Assembly (NCBI RefSeq): GCF_003369915.1 | Contig: NW_022881603.1 | Location: 12,125,593 to 12,189,592 of the forward strand | Origin: Drosophila miranda | Taxonomy: Eukaryota > Arthropoda > Insecta > Diptera > Drosophilidae | Length of the DNA stretch: 64,000 bases | Direction: 5' to 3' | Shown: positions 55,721-64,000 of the stretch, one piece after another | How the letters are laid out: every line of letters starts with the position of its first letter | Numbering within the stretch: the stretch's first letter is position 1 | The notes under the pieces: generated by a model | What the model saw: only the letters and a program-made list of their open reading frames with translations | Databases searched by the model: none | Told to the model about the DNA's origin: nothing | Translations under genes and position numbers: made by a program

Positions 55721-57391
55721 ATCAACGTCCTCGGGCCCAACTTTATTCGTGCGAATGGCCTGCCATCCTGACGAATTGCCGAGTGGACTGCTGCACACAC
55801 CTGGAGCCGCCTCCTCTTGCGCCTCTGAAACCTGTCCCGAGCCCGCTGTGCTCTGACTGCTCTCGTTCGGATACTCTCCGCGACTTCGTCCCCCATTATC
55901 CGATTCCGTGGAACTCGACTCCTCCAATTGCGTCGTGCTCCTTTTCGAGTTTCCCGGTCGACATTTAGGGCATTTTGGGAGGATGACCCCGGCCAGCCCG
56001 CACTTGTAGCAGAACAGGTTACGCACGGCCGACTCACACTCAAAATAGGTGTGACCCGGCTGAGCGCAATTCCAGCACCTCAGCTGGGCGCGATCGCCTC
56101 CGGGTTCCCTCGTCCTATGGACAGCATCCAATGCCTCGGTCTGTTCCTCCGGGTCGTGAGTGTTCGCATCCAATTCATGCACTTTGTGATCTTCCCTGCG
56201 CCTACTCCCCCCAAGGTCTGGACCGCTCCTTGTCCATCGCGTCGCCAGCAGTTTCTCGGCGTCCGCACACTCTTCTTGCAGCTTCTGTAGGTTTGGTATC
56301 TGCATTGGATAAATCACCCTCGAAATGGCATCCCTAATATTGATCTTTATGATCTTTATTAGATCATAATCTGAGAACGGATTCAGCAACCTCGACCTCA
56401 ACACCAACATCTCCTGGATGTACTGGTCTGCCGACTCCCCGTGGCGTTGTCGGCGTTCCCTGAGCTCTTGCTCTCGCTCGAACTCTGTCCTACGAACTTG
56501 AAATTGCTGCTGGAGACCATATCTCAGATTCGGCCAGTCCGGCATTCCTACCGTCCGAACATGCATCCAGCACCAATCCCTTGCGTGGCCACTGACCAAT
56601 GTGTGAAAGGCTTTCAACACCTCCGCCCACGGTACCTGATACGACGTCTGTAGGTGCTCCACCTGGAATATGAATTCCGCCACGGGCATCCCCTTTGGAT
56701 CGCCGTCGAAGCTGAGTCCCCATCTTCGTATTTGCACTTGCTCCTGCCTAGCCTCTCCGAAACTTGGTCGATTCCGGTTAGGGTTTGCTTCTGCGCCCAT
56801 CCCGTTGAACAGCCACTCCTCCACGGGTCTCTGATCGGCTTGGGTCCTCTGATCGGCCTCCAATGTTCGGTTGTCCACGAACAAGTGCGTTGGATGTGCT
56901 CGCTGGTTCGCGGGTGCTTCCTGTTGACCTCCTCCCAGACTGGTTGCATTCGATCCCCGATTCCTTCAATTCGCATCACTCGCCGTTCGCTCCGCTTTTA
57001 ACGAACCCACCACAGCGTTGATCTCTCGCATGAACTCTAGCATGTCCGCTTTCATTGACGATCTCAGCGCTTCCATTTGCTGCCCGAGCGACGCTCGGTA
57101 GGTCTCCTGTGCTTGGGCTAACGCTGCGTTCACGGCTGAGCTTAACTCGGACGGTAACACCAGGTCCTTACGGGTTCGCTGTTGACCTCCTACCGCTCCG
57201 GCCTCTGGGTCCTCCTGGTACAACCCCGCATGTACGTTTTCCGCCACTTGCGACGGCCCTTCCGGCCTACTACCGGCTTTACAGTCCTGGGACCGAGCCG
57301 TCGGCATGTTGTACGGCTGGTACCTGCGCTGTGCCTCTGGGCTACGCCTTGTCTTTCCCGACCCTTTAAAAATCTCCGGGTCACTCATCAA
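55700..57391 (-). pseudogene. Gypsy gag, copy B, with in-frame TGA
   Basis: Start ATG 57391, in-frame TGA 56966-56968, end 55700. It has the same domains as copy A, with a few substitutions (QVEHLQ for RVEHLQ, ARDW for ARNW, SQVAENV for SQLAENV). The last part after ESSSTE (downstream of the 181-bp deletion) is an out-of-frame reading of what is pol sequence in copy C, so the native gag C-terminus is not preserved. The stop overlaps the GTG of the pol frame (GTGA). Confidence 0.82.
55950..55956 (-). promoter_or_regulatory. Candidate -1 frameshift heptamer, copy B
   Basis: GGGAAAC in gag phase, as in copies A and C. It is non-productive here because of the downstream deletion. Confidence 0.5.
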
Positions 57392-57924
57392 CCAATTTTC
57401 GTAACGTACTCCTTTCCTTTGTCTATTCTCTATTTACTTAACTATCTTGGTGATAAATAAATTGGATTGTTTATTATCCGACTACCCTACTCCCTAAACA
57501 CCTAGTTCCTGGCTAAATAATCTTTAATACTTTCAATCGTAACGAGAAAACAAATAAATAAATAGTACAATAAATAAATAAGCGAATAATTAATTCAATG
57601 TTTAGATAACCAAATAAATAGATTCAAATACATAGATCGGTTAATTTAATTCAATAAATTGATAAATCTAAATATCTAAATTGATTCAATCAAATAAATA
57701 AACACCTACATCTACAATTAATCGCCTAATTAAATACAACACTAAATAACTAAATACTTCCTCTCCCAAACAAAAACTCTTTTTCCGATGACTTGCCTAA
57801 TGCCTACTTCTAAAATTGCTTCCAAACAATGCTAGCGAGGATTGTCAGTCCTCAAAAAAAAGATGATTTCCTTTTGGGTTTTCTTGCTTCGGCTTTCCAA
57901 TAGTCGGCTAAATCCCTAACAAAA
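57392..57924 (-). other. 5' leader of gypsy copy B
   Basis: AT-rich, AAATAAAT repeats, no ORF. It matches 48597-49130 with isolated differences. Confidence 0.5.
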
Positions 57925-59038
57925 TCGAGGTGGAACGTTTTGACTTGCTGCGGACACCGCAACTCTACAGTTATACCCGATACTAAGTCAGTATGGCTCT
58001 CCTGCGGCAGACGCCGCTAATATTGAACCACACGACAAAGAGTGCGTGCGAGAGAGACAGAAAATCAGTCTGAGCGTGACGTCGGGCGCTGCGTAGCCAC
58101 TGAAAATTGATTTCTTGCTTTTGGCTACAAAAATGATCCGATCTGATGCAGATTCAGCAATCTGATAGATATGGTAATTATCTATGATTCTGCGTTTTTA
58201 GTTTTCTCGAATGTGCAATATTGTGGATGCAACAGATTTTCGTCTTTTGTGGGGGCGGAAGGGGGTGGGGCGATATTCTGAGATATACGTTTTATAGTGA
58301 GATCTAACAGAAGTGCGGATATCAAATTTGGTTACTCTAGCTTTAATAGTCTCTGAGATTTGTGGATGCCCCAGATTTTCGTCCTTTGCGGGGGCGGAAG
58401 GGGGTGTGGCGAAATTTGGACACGAAACGGTCAAGGTCCGATATCACAGGAGTGTGGATACCAAATTTGGTTGCTCTGGCTCTTCTAGGTTCTGAGATCC
58501 TTGAACTCATATTTTGCAATTGACAAAACCGACCATGAAACCTGTGTGTTAGAGAGAGACAGAGCGAGAAAGAATGAAATTGTTTTCTTGCTTCTGGCTA
58601 TAATCATTATACGATCTGGTTCAGATTTTGCACTGTAGAAGATATGGTCATCCTCACCGATTCTGCGTTTTTGGTTTTATCGTATCTTTAAAAATGTGGA
58701 TGCCACAGATTTTCGTTCTTTGTGGGCGGGGCGAAGTTTTGAAATATTTTTGTAGCAGTGACATATCACAGAAGTCTGGATCCAAAACATCGTTGCTCTA
58801 GCTCTTATAGTCTTTGAGCACTAGGCGCTGAAGGGGACGGACGGACGGACGGACGGACGGACGGACGGACGGACGGACAGACGGACAGACACACATGGCT
58901 CAATCGACTCGGCTATTGATGCCGATCAAGAATATATTTACTTTATGGGGTCGGAAACGATTCCTTCTGGACGTTACACACATCCACTTTTACCACAAAT
59001 CTAATATACCCCAATACTCATTTTGAGTATCGGGTATA
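57925..59038 (+). repeat. DINE-like element, left arm next to the palindrome centre
   Basis: It starts TCGAGGTGGAACG (one change) and ends AGTATCGGGTATAA. It is followed within a few bases by an inverted DINE. Confidence 0.85.
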
Positions 59039-59040
59039 AA

Positions 59041-60118
59041 AAATGAGTATTGGGGTATATTAGATTTGTGGTAAAAGTGGATGTGTGTAACGTCCAGAAG
59101 GAATCGTTTCCGACCCCATAAAGTATATATATTCTTGATCAGCATCAATAGCCGAGTCGATTGAGCCCTGTCTGTCTGTCCGTCCGTCTGTCCGTCCCCT
59201 TCAGCGCCTAGTGCTCAAAGACTATAAGAGCTAGAGCAACGATGTTTAGGATCCAGACTTCTGTGATATGTCACTGCTACAAAAATATTTCAAAACTTCG
59301 CCCCGCCCACTTCCGCCCCACAAAGGACGAAAATCTGTGGCATCTACATTTTTAAAGATAGTATAAAACTAAAAACGCAGAATCGTAGAGGATGACTATA
59401 TGTTTTAGAATGTAAGATCTCAACCAGATCGTATAATTATTATAGCCAGAATCAAGAAAACAATTTCATTCATTCTCGCTCTGTCTCTCTCTAACACACA
59501 GGTTTCATGGTCGGTTTTGCCAATTGCAAAATATGAGTTCAAGGATCTCAGAACCTATAAGAGCCAGAGCAACCAAATTTGGTATCCACACTCCTGTGAT
59601 ATCGGACCTTGACCGTTTCGTGTCCAAATTTCGCCACACCCCCTTCCGCCCCCGCAAAGGACGAAAATCTGGGGCATCCACAAATCTCAGATACTATTAA
59701 AGCTAGAGTAAACAAATTTGATATCCGCACTTCTGTTAGATCTCACAATAAAACGAAAATCTCAGAATATCGCCCCACCCCCTTCCGCCCCCACAAAAGA
59801 CGAAAATCTGTTGCATCCACAATATTGCACATTCGAGAAAACTAAAAACGCAGAATCATAGATAATTACCATATCTATCAGATTGCTGAATCTGGATCAG
59901 ATCGGATCATTTTTGTAGCCAAAAGCAAGAAATCAATTTTCAGTGGCTACGCAGCGCACGACGTCACGCTCAGACTGATTTTCTGTCTCTCTCGCACGCA
60001 CTCTTTGTCGTGTGGTTCAATATTAGCGGCGTCTGCCGCAGGAGAGCCATACTGACTTAGTATCGGGTATAACTGTAGAGTTGCGGTGTCCGCAGCAACT
60101 CACAACGTTCCACCTCGT
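59041..60118 (-). repeat. Inverted DINE-like element, right arm of the palindrome
   Basis: Reverse complement of a DINE. It begins AATGAGTATTGGGGTATATT, lacking about 16 bp of the terminal AGTATCGGGTATAA end, and ends CCACCTCGT at 60118. It shares the CTGCCGCAGGAG variant with the left-arm DINE. Confidence 0.85.
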
Positions 60119-60653
60119 TTTTGTTAGGTATTTAGCAGACTATTGGAAAGCCGAAGCAAGAAAACCAAAAAGGAAATCATCTTTTTTTTTGAGGACTGAC
60201 AATCCTCGCTAGCATTGTTTGGAAGCAATTTTAGAAGTAGGCATTAGGCAAGTCATCGGAAAAAGAGTTTTTGTTTGGGAGAGGAAGTATTTAGTTATTT
60301 AGTGTTGTATTTAATTAGGCGATTAATTGTAGATGTAGGTGTTTATTTATTTGATTGAATCAATTTAGATATTTAGATTTATCAATTTATTGATTTAAAT
60401 TAACCGATTTATGTATTTGAATTTATTTATTTGGTTATCTAAACATTGAATTAATTATTCGCTTATTTATTTATTGCACTATTTATTTATTTGTTTTCTC
60501 GTTACGATTGAAAGTATTAAAGATTATTTAGCCAGGAACTAGGTGTTTAGGGGAGTAGGGTAGTCGGATAATAAACAATCCAATTTATTTATCACCAAGA
60601 TAGTTAAGTAAATAGAGAATAGACAAAGGAAAGGAGTACGTTACGAAAATTGG
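60119..60653 (+). other. 5' leader of gypsy copy C
   Basis: AT-rich leader matching 48597-49130 in reverse complement, no ORF. Confidence 0.5.
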
Positions 60654-62181
60654 TTGATGAGTGACCCGGAGATTTTTAAAGGGTCGGGAAAGACAAGGCG
60701 TAGCCCAGAGGCACAGCGCAGGTACCAGCCGTACAACATGCCGACGACTCGGTCCCAGGACGGTAAAGCCGGCAGTAGGCCGGAAGGGCCGTCGCAAGTG
60801 GCGGAAAACGTACATGCGGGGTTGTACCAGGAGGACCCAGAGGCCGGAGCGGTAGGAGGTCAACAGCGAACCCGTAAGGACCTGGTGTTACCGTCCGAGT
60901 TAAGCTCAGCCGTGAACGCAGCGTTAGCCCAAGCACAGGAGACCTACCGAGCGTCGCTCGGGCAGCAAATGGAAGCGCTGAGATCGTCAATGAAAGCGGA
61001 CATGCTAGAGTTCATGCGAGAGATCAACGCTGTGGTGGGTTCGTTAAAAGCGGAGCGAACGGCGAGTGATGCGAATTGAAGGAATCGGGGATCGAATGCA
61101 ACCAGTCTGGGAGGTCAACAGGAAGCACCCGCGAACCAGCGAGCACATCCAACGCACTTGTTCGTGGACAACCGAACATTGGAGGCCGATCAGAGGACCC
61201 AAGCCGATCAGAGACCCGTGGAGGAGTGGCTGTTCAACGGGATGGGCGCAGAAGCAAACCCTAACCGGAATCGACCAAGTTTCGGAGAGGCTAGGCAGGA
61301 GCAAGTGCAAATACGAAGATGGGGACTCAGCTTCGAAGGCGATCCAAAGGGGATGCCCGTGGCGGAATTCATATTCCGGGTGGAGCACCTACAGACGTCG
61401 TATCAGGTACTGTGGGCGGAGGTGTTGAAAGCCTTTCACACATTGGTCAGTGGCCACTGGATTGGATTGGTACTGGATGCATGTTCGGACGGTAGGAATG
61501 CCGGACTGGCCGAATCTGAGATATGGTCTCCAGCAGCAACTTCAAGTTCGTCGGACAGAGTTCGAGCGAGAGCAAGAGCTCAGGGAACGCCGACAACGCC
61601 ACGGGGAGTCGGCAGACCAGTACATCCAGGAGATGTTGGTGTTGAGGTCGAGGTTGCTGAATCCGTTCTCAGATTATGATCTAATAAAGATCATAAAGAT
61701 CAATATTAGGGATGCCATTTCGAGGGTGATTTATCCAATGCAGATACCAAACCTACAGAAGCTGCAAGAAGAGTGTGCGGACGCCGAGAAACTGCTGGCG
61801 ACGCGATGGACAAGGAGCGGTCCAGACCTTGGGGGGAGTTGGCGCAGGGAAGATCACAAAGTGCATGAATTGGATGCGAACACTCACGACCCAGAGGAAC
61901 AGACCGAGGCATTGGATGCTGTCCATAGGACGAGGGAACCCGGGGGCGATCGCGCCCAGCTGAGGTGCTGGAATTGCGCCCAGCTGAGGTGCTGGAATTG
62001 CGCTCAGCCGGGTCACACCTATTTTGAGTGTGAGTCGGCCGTGCGTAACCTGTTCTGCTACAAGTGCGGGCTGGCCGGGGTCATCCTCCCAAAATGCCCT
62101 AAATGTCGACCGGGAAACTCGAAAAGGAGCACGACGCAATTGGAGGAGTCGAGTTCCACGTCGCCGCGAAGCAGCCAATAG
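60654..62181 (+). pseudogene. Gypsy gag, copy C
   Basis: ATG at 60654 (MMSDPEIFKGSGK), in-frame TGA at 61077-61079, then FVDNRTLEADQR and the gag core. Near 61465 CACTGGATTGGATTGG replaces CACGCAAGGAATTGG, one base longer, shifting the frame to the one that ends at 62181 (SPRSSQ, TAG). The zinc-knuckle region has a tandem LRCWNCAQ duplication before GHTYFEC. The slippery heptamer GGGAAAC lies at 62112-62118. The C-terminus here ends soon after the heptamer, which is what a gag upstream of a -1 pol frame should do. Confidence 0.82.
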
Positions 62182-64000
62182 ATAGGTCCTCCAACGTTAA
62201 ATTAGATACCCCTAAGGAAAGAAGTAGCAATAAGAATATTTACACTACCATATATAAGGTTAACCAAGCTGTATTACCCGAAGCTAGATGGTCCGAGCGC
62301 AAGCCGATAAAGGAAAGGCAGCGTCAGTACGAGCAGGCTAGGAATCGGATAATGGGGGACGAAGTCGCGGAGAGTATCCGAACGAGAGCAGTCAGAGCAC
62401 AGCGGGCTCGGGACAGGTTTCAGAGGCGCAAGAGGAGGCGGCTCCAGGTGTGTGCAGCAGTCCACTCGGCAATTCGTCAGGATGACAGGCCATTCGCACG
62501 AATAAAGTTGGGCCCGAGGACGTTGATGGGATACAGGGCATCGGTGAGCCTCCTGGGTAAAGGTGGCCTGGAACTGATAGGAGAATTGGAGCTGAAACTT
62601 CAAGACATAAAGAAATTCTCAGTACAAACATCAGGCGGCACTCCTCATAAAATACTGGGACATGTGTCGACGGTAATGACGTATGGAGGCCAGAAGCAGA
62701 CCATGGAGTTGTTCCTGTGTCCCTCGCTGAAGCAACCGCTGTACCTAGGGGTCGATTTCTGGCGGAAGTTTGGTCTGGCTCCGCATATAGTAGGTCTAGA
62801 ACGACACAAGGAATTAGCCGAAATTGATGCTGAGGTGCTGACTAGGAGTAGACCAACGGAACCGCACGAGTTGACGCACACGCAGCAGACACGTCTGGAC
62901 CAGGTGAAGAGCAACTTCAGGGAATTCGACACGCATGGTTTGGGAAGAACGACGCTCGAAAGGCACGAAATTCAATTAATCGAGGGAGCCGTACCCGTAA
63001 AGGAGCGATTCTACCCGGTATCTCCCGCGGTGCAAGAGCTGTTGTTTGCTGAGGTGGACGAAATGTTGCGTCTCGGAGTCATCGAGACCAGCGAGAGCCC
63101 GTGGAGCAACCGCGTGACGCTGGTACGGAAGCCGGGAAAGAACCGATTGTGTCTGGATGCGCGGAAACTAAACAAATTAACCGTGAAGGATGCTTACCCG
63201 CTGCAGAGCATCGAGTCAATTTTGAGCCGCGTAGAGGATACGGTGTACATCAGCAGCATCGATTTAAAGCACGCATTTTGGCAGATAGAGCTGGAGCCTG
63301 AAAGTCGGACGTACACAGCATTCACGGTGCCAGGCAGACCACTCTATCAATTTAAATCGATGCCCTTCGGGTTGTGCAATGCAGCCCAACGGCTGTGTCG
63401 GTTGATGGATCGAGTAATTCCACAACGACTCCGAAGCCTTGTCTTTGTATACTTAGACGATCTACTAGTTATTTCCCGGACGTTTGAGGAGCATATACAA
63501 CTGTTAGAGGAAGTGGCCAAGTGTCTCAAGGAGGCAAACCTGACAATTGGAAGAAAAAAATCGAAATTCGGCTATAAATATTTAAAGTATTTAGGGTACA
63601 TCGTAGGCGACGGCGCACTTAGGACAGATCCGGAGAAAGTACAGGCGATGACACAAATACCAATGCCAAGGAACGTGAGACAAATCCGGAGATTTTTGGG
63701 GACAGCTGGCTGGTATCGGCGGTTTATTCGAAATTTCTCGGCACTCTCGGCTCCTCTGACAGACTGTCTGAAAGGAAAAGGGCAATTTAAGCTGACGGAG
63801 GAGGCAGGAAAATCGTTCGAGGAGCTCAAAAAAGCACTTACCAGCGCCCCCGTGCTACATCACCCAGACTTTAAGAAGCACTTCTTTATCCAGTGTGATG
63901 CGAGTCACGTGGGGATTGGAGCAGTTCTCTTCCAGAGGGATGATGAAGGAGCAGAGCACCCGATCGCATTCTTTTCGGCGAAGCTAAGAGGGGCACAGCT
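62103..64000 (+). CDS. Gypsy pol, copy C, open to the window edge (partial)
   Basis: The frame is open from before 62103 (ATG of MSTGKLEKEHDA) in the -1 phase relative to gag. It goes through a linker rich in basic residues (KPIKERQRQYEQARNRIM), a protease-like segment in which the DTG is replaced (LMGYRASVSLLGKGG), and RT with SSIDLKHAFWQIELEPES and YLDD. It reaches RNase H (CDASHVGIGAVLFQ) where the window ends. I saw no stop in about 630 codons. The loss of the catalytic protease Asp suggests the polyprotein could not be cut. Integrase lies outside the window. Confidence 0.75.
   Translation, partial: MSTGKLEKEHDAIGGVEFHVAAKQPIDRSSNVKLDTPKERSSNKNIYTTIYKVNQAVLPEARWSERKPIKERQRQYEQARNRIMGDEVAESIRTRAVRAQRARDRFQRRKRRRLQVCAAVHSAIRQDDRPFARIKLGPRTLMGYRASVSLLGKGGLELIGELELKLQDIKKFSVQTSGGTPHKILGHVSTVMTYGGQKQTMELFLCPSLKQPLYLGVDFWRKFGLAPHIVGLERHKELAEIDAEVLTRSRPTEPHELTHTQQTRLDQVKSNFREFDTHGLGRTTLERHEIQLIEGAVPVKERFYPVSPAVQELLFAEVDEMLRLGVIETSESPWSNRVTLVRKPGKNRLCLDARKLNKLTVKDAYPLQSIESILSRVEDTVYISSIDLKHAFWQIELEPESRTYTAFTVPGRPLYQFKSMPFGLCNAAQRLCRLMDRVIPQRLRSLVFVYLDDLLVISRTFEEHIQLLEEVAKCLKEANLTIGRKKSKFGYKYLKYLGYIVGDGALRTDPEKVQAMTQIPMPRNVRQIRRFLGTAGWYRRFIRNFSALSAPLTDCLKGKGQFKLTEEAGKSFEELKKALTSAPVLHHPDFKKHFFIQCDASHVGIGAVLFQRDDEGAEHPIAFFSAKLRGAQ
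62112..62118 (+). promoter_or_regulatory. Candidate -1 ribosomal frameshift site joining gag to pol
   Basis: GGGAAAC in gag phase G GGA AAC (codons Gly-Asn of RPGNSK). A -1 slip reads GGG AAA CTC and enters the pol frame, which is then open to the window end. The overlap of the two frames is 62103-62181. No clear downstream pseudoknot was worked out by hand. Confidence 0.55.

Larger units (their letters stand above)
49131..57924. repeat. 8.8-kb tandem unit B
   Basis: Second copy of the DINE-spacer-DINE-gypsy unit (see 40491-49130). It retains the 120-bp integrase segment and the 24-bp DINE segment missing from unit A, so it is the less damaged of the two. Confidence 0.88.
51604..57924 (-). 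mobile_element. Ty3/gypsy-type element, copy B
   Basis: Same layout as copy A: 5' leader 57392-57924, gag 55700-57391, pol about 52750-55720, 3' region 51604-52749. The integrase core is complete here. It still shares with A the gag TGA, the missing gag/pol link, the altered RT segment FWQILAERR and the frame change near the pol end. A and B therefore descend from one already damaged copy by tandem duplication. Confidence 0.87.
60119..64000 (+). mobile_element. Ty3/gypsy-type element, copy C (inverted, runs off the window)
   Basis: It is in opposite orientation to copies A and B. Leader 60119-60653, gag 60654-62181, pol from about 62103 and open to the window end. It has 181 bp (62161-62341) absent from A and B, and an RT segment (FWQIELEPESRTYTAF) where A and B have a shortened one. 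On these two points C keeps what looks like the ancestral form. Its own defects are a one-base insertion in gag near 61465, a 24-bp duplication in the zinc knuckle, and loss of the DTG protease motif. Confidence 0.87.

Overview
This is eukaryotic, insect DNA. The protein-coding remnants (dynactin p62, a retinol-dehydrogenase-type SDR, serpins), the short introns of 55-130 bp and the TE families (BEL/Pao, Ty3/gypsy, a CR1-like LINE) fit Drosophila. The dominant repeat has the marks of the DINE-1/INE-1 Helitron-like family: a GACGGACA/GTCY microsatellite, 'GGGGTCGGAAACGATTCC' near the 3' end, and TTATACCCGATACT...AGTATCGGGTATAA ends. It most resembles the obscura-group SGM/ISY versions. From memory, the serpin and SDR relatives lie on D. 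melanogaster 2R (Muller C). Repeat load plus decayed genes would fit a degenerating, non-recombining segment such as the D. miranda neo-Y. That placement is inference, not something read from the window.

Layout. (1) 1-27794: about sixteen head-to-tail DINE-like units of 0.83-1.14 kb, including one inverted block (9728-10415). The array is split by a BEL/Pao provirus (11842-23264, minus strand, 369-bp LTRs, 5-bp TSD ACCCC), which is itself split in gag by a CR1-like LINE (17086-21758). (2) 27817-35550: a host-gene island. It holds a dynactin subunit 4 copy (plus strand, frameshift and lost splice donor); a four-exon SDR gene (minus strand, full-length frame but catalytic Tyr changed to Asp and a lost donor); a 481-bp inverted piece of the same SDR gene; and two tandem 5'-truncated serpin copies with a shared stop. 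(3) 35537-38921: an internally deleted BEL/Pao element (TSD ACAAC). (4) 38922-40490: unassigned. (5) 40491-64000: about 8.7-kb tandem units, each a gypsy-type element (minus strand) bounded by DINE copies. Copies A and B are followed at about 59040 by an inverted copy C (plus strand), so the right end is a large palindrome running off the window.

Nothing here is an operon or a multi-gene pathway. The coherent stories are evolutionary: nested insertions that can be ordered in time, decay of host genes, segmental duplication, and a gypsy family whose copy C still joins gag to pol through a candidate -1 frameshift site (GGGAAAC), while A and B have lost the linking segment. Many frame breaks are single-base indels, one clearly in a homopolymer, in elements whose LTRs look identical. 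Assembly error must therefore be excluded before calling everything dead.
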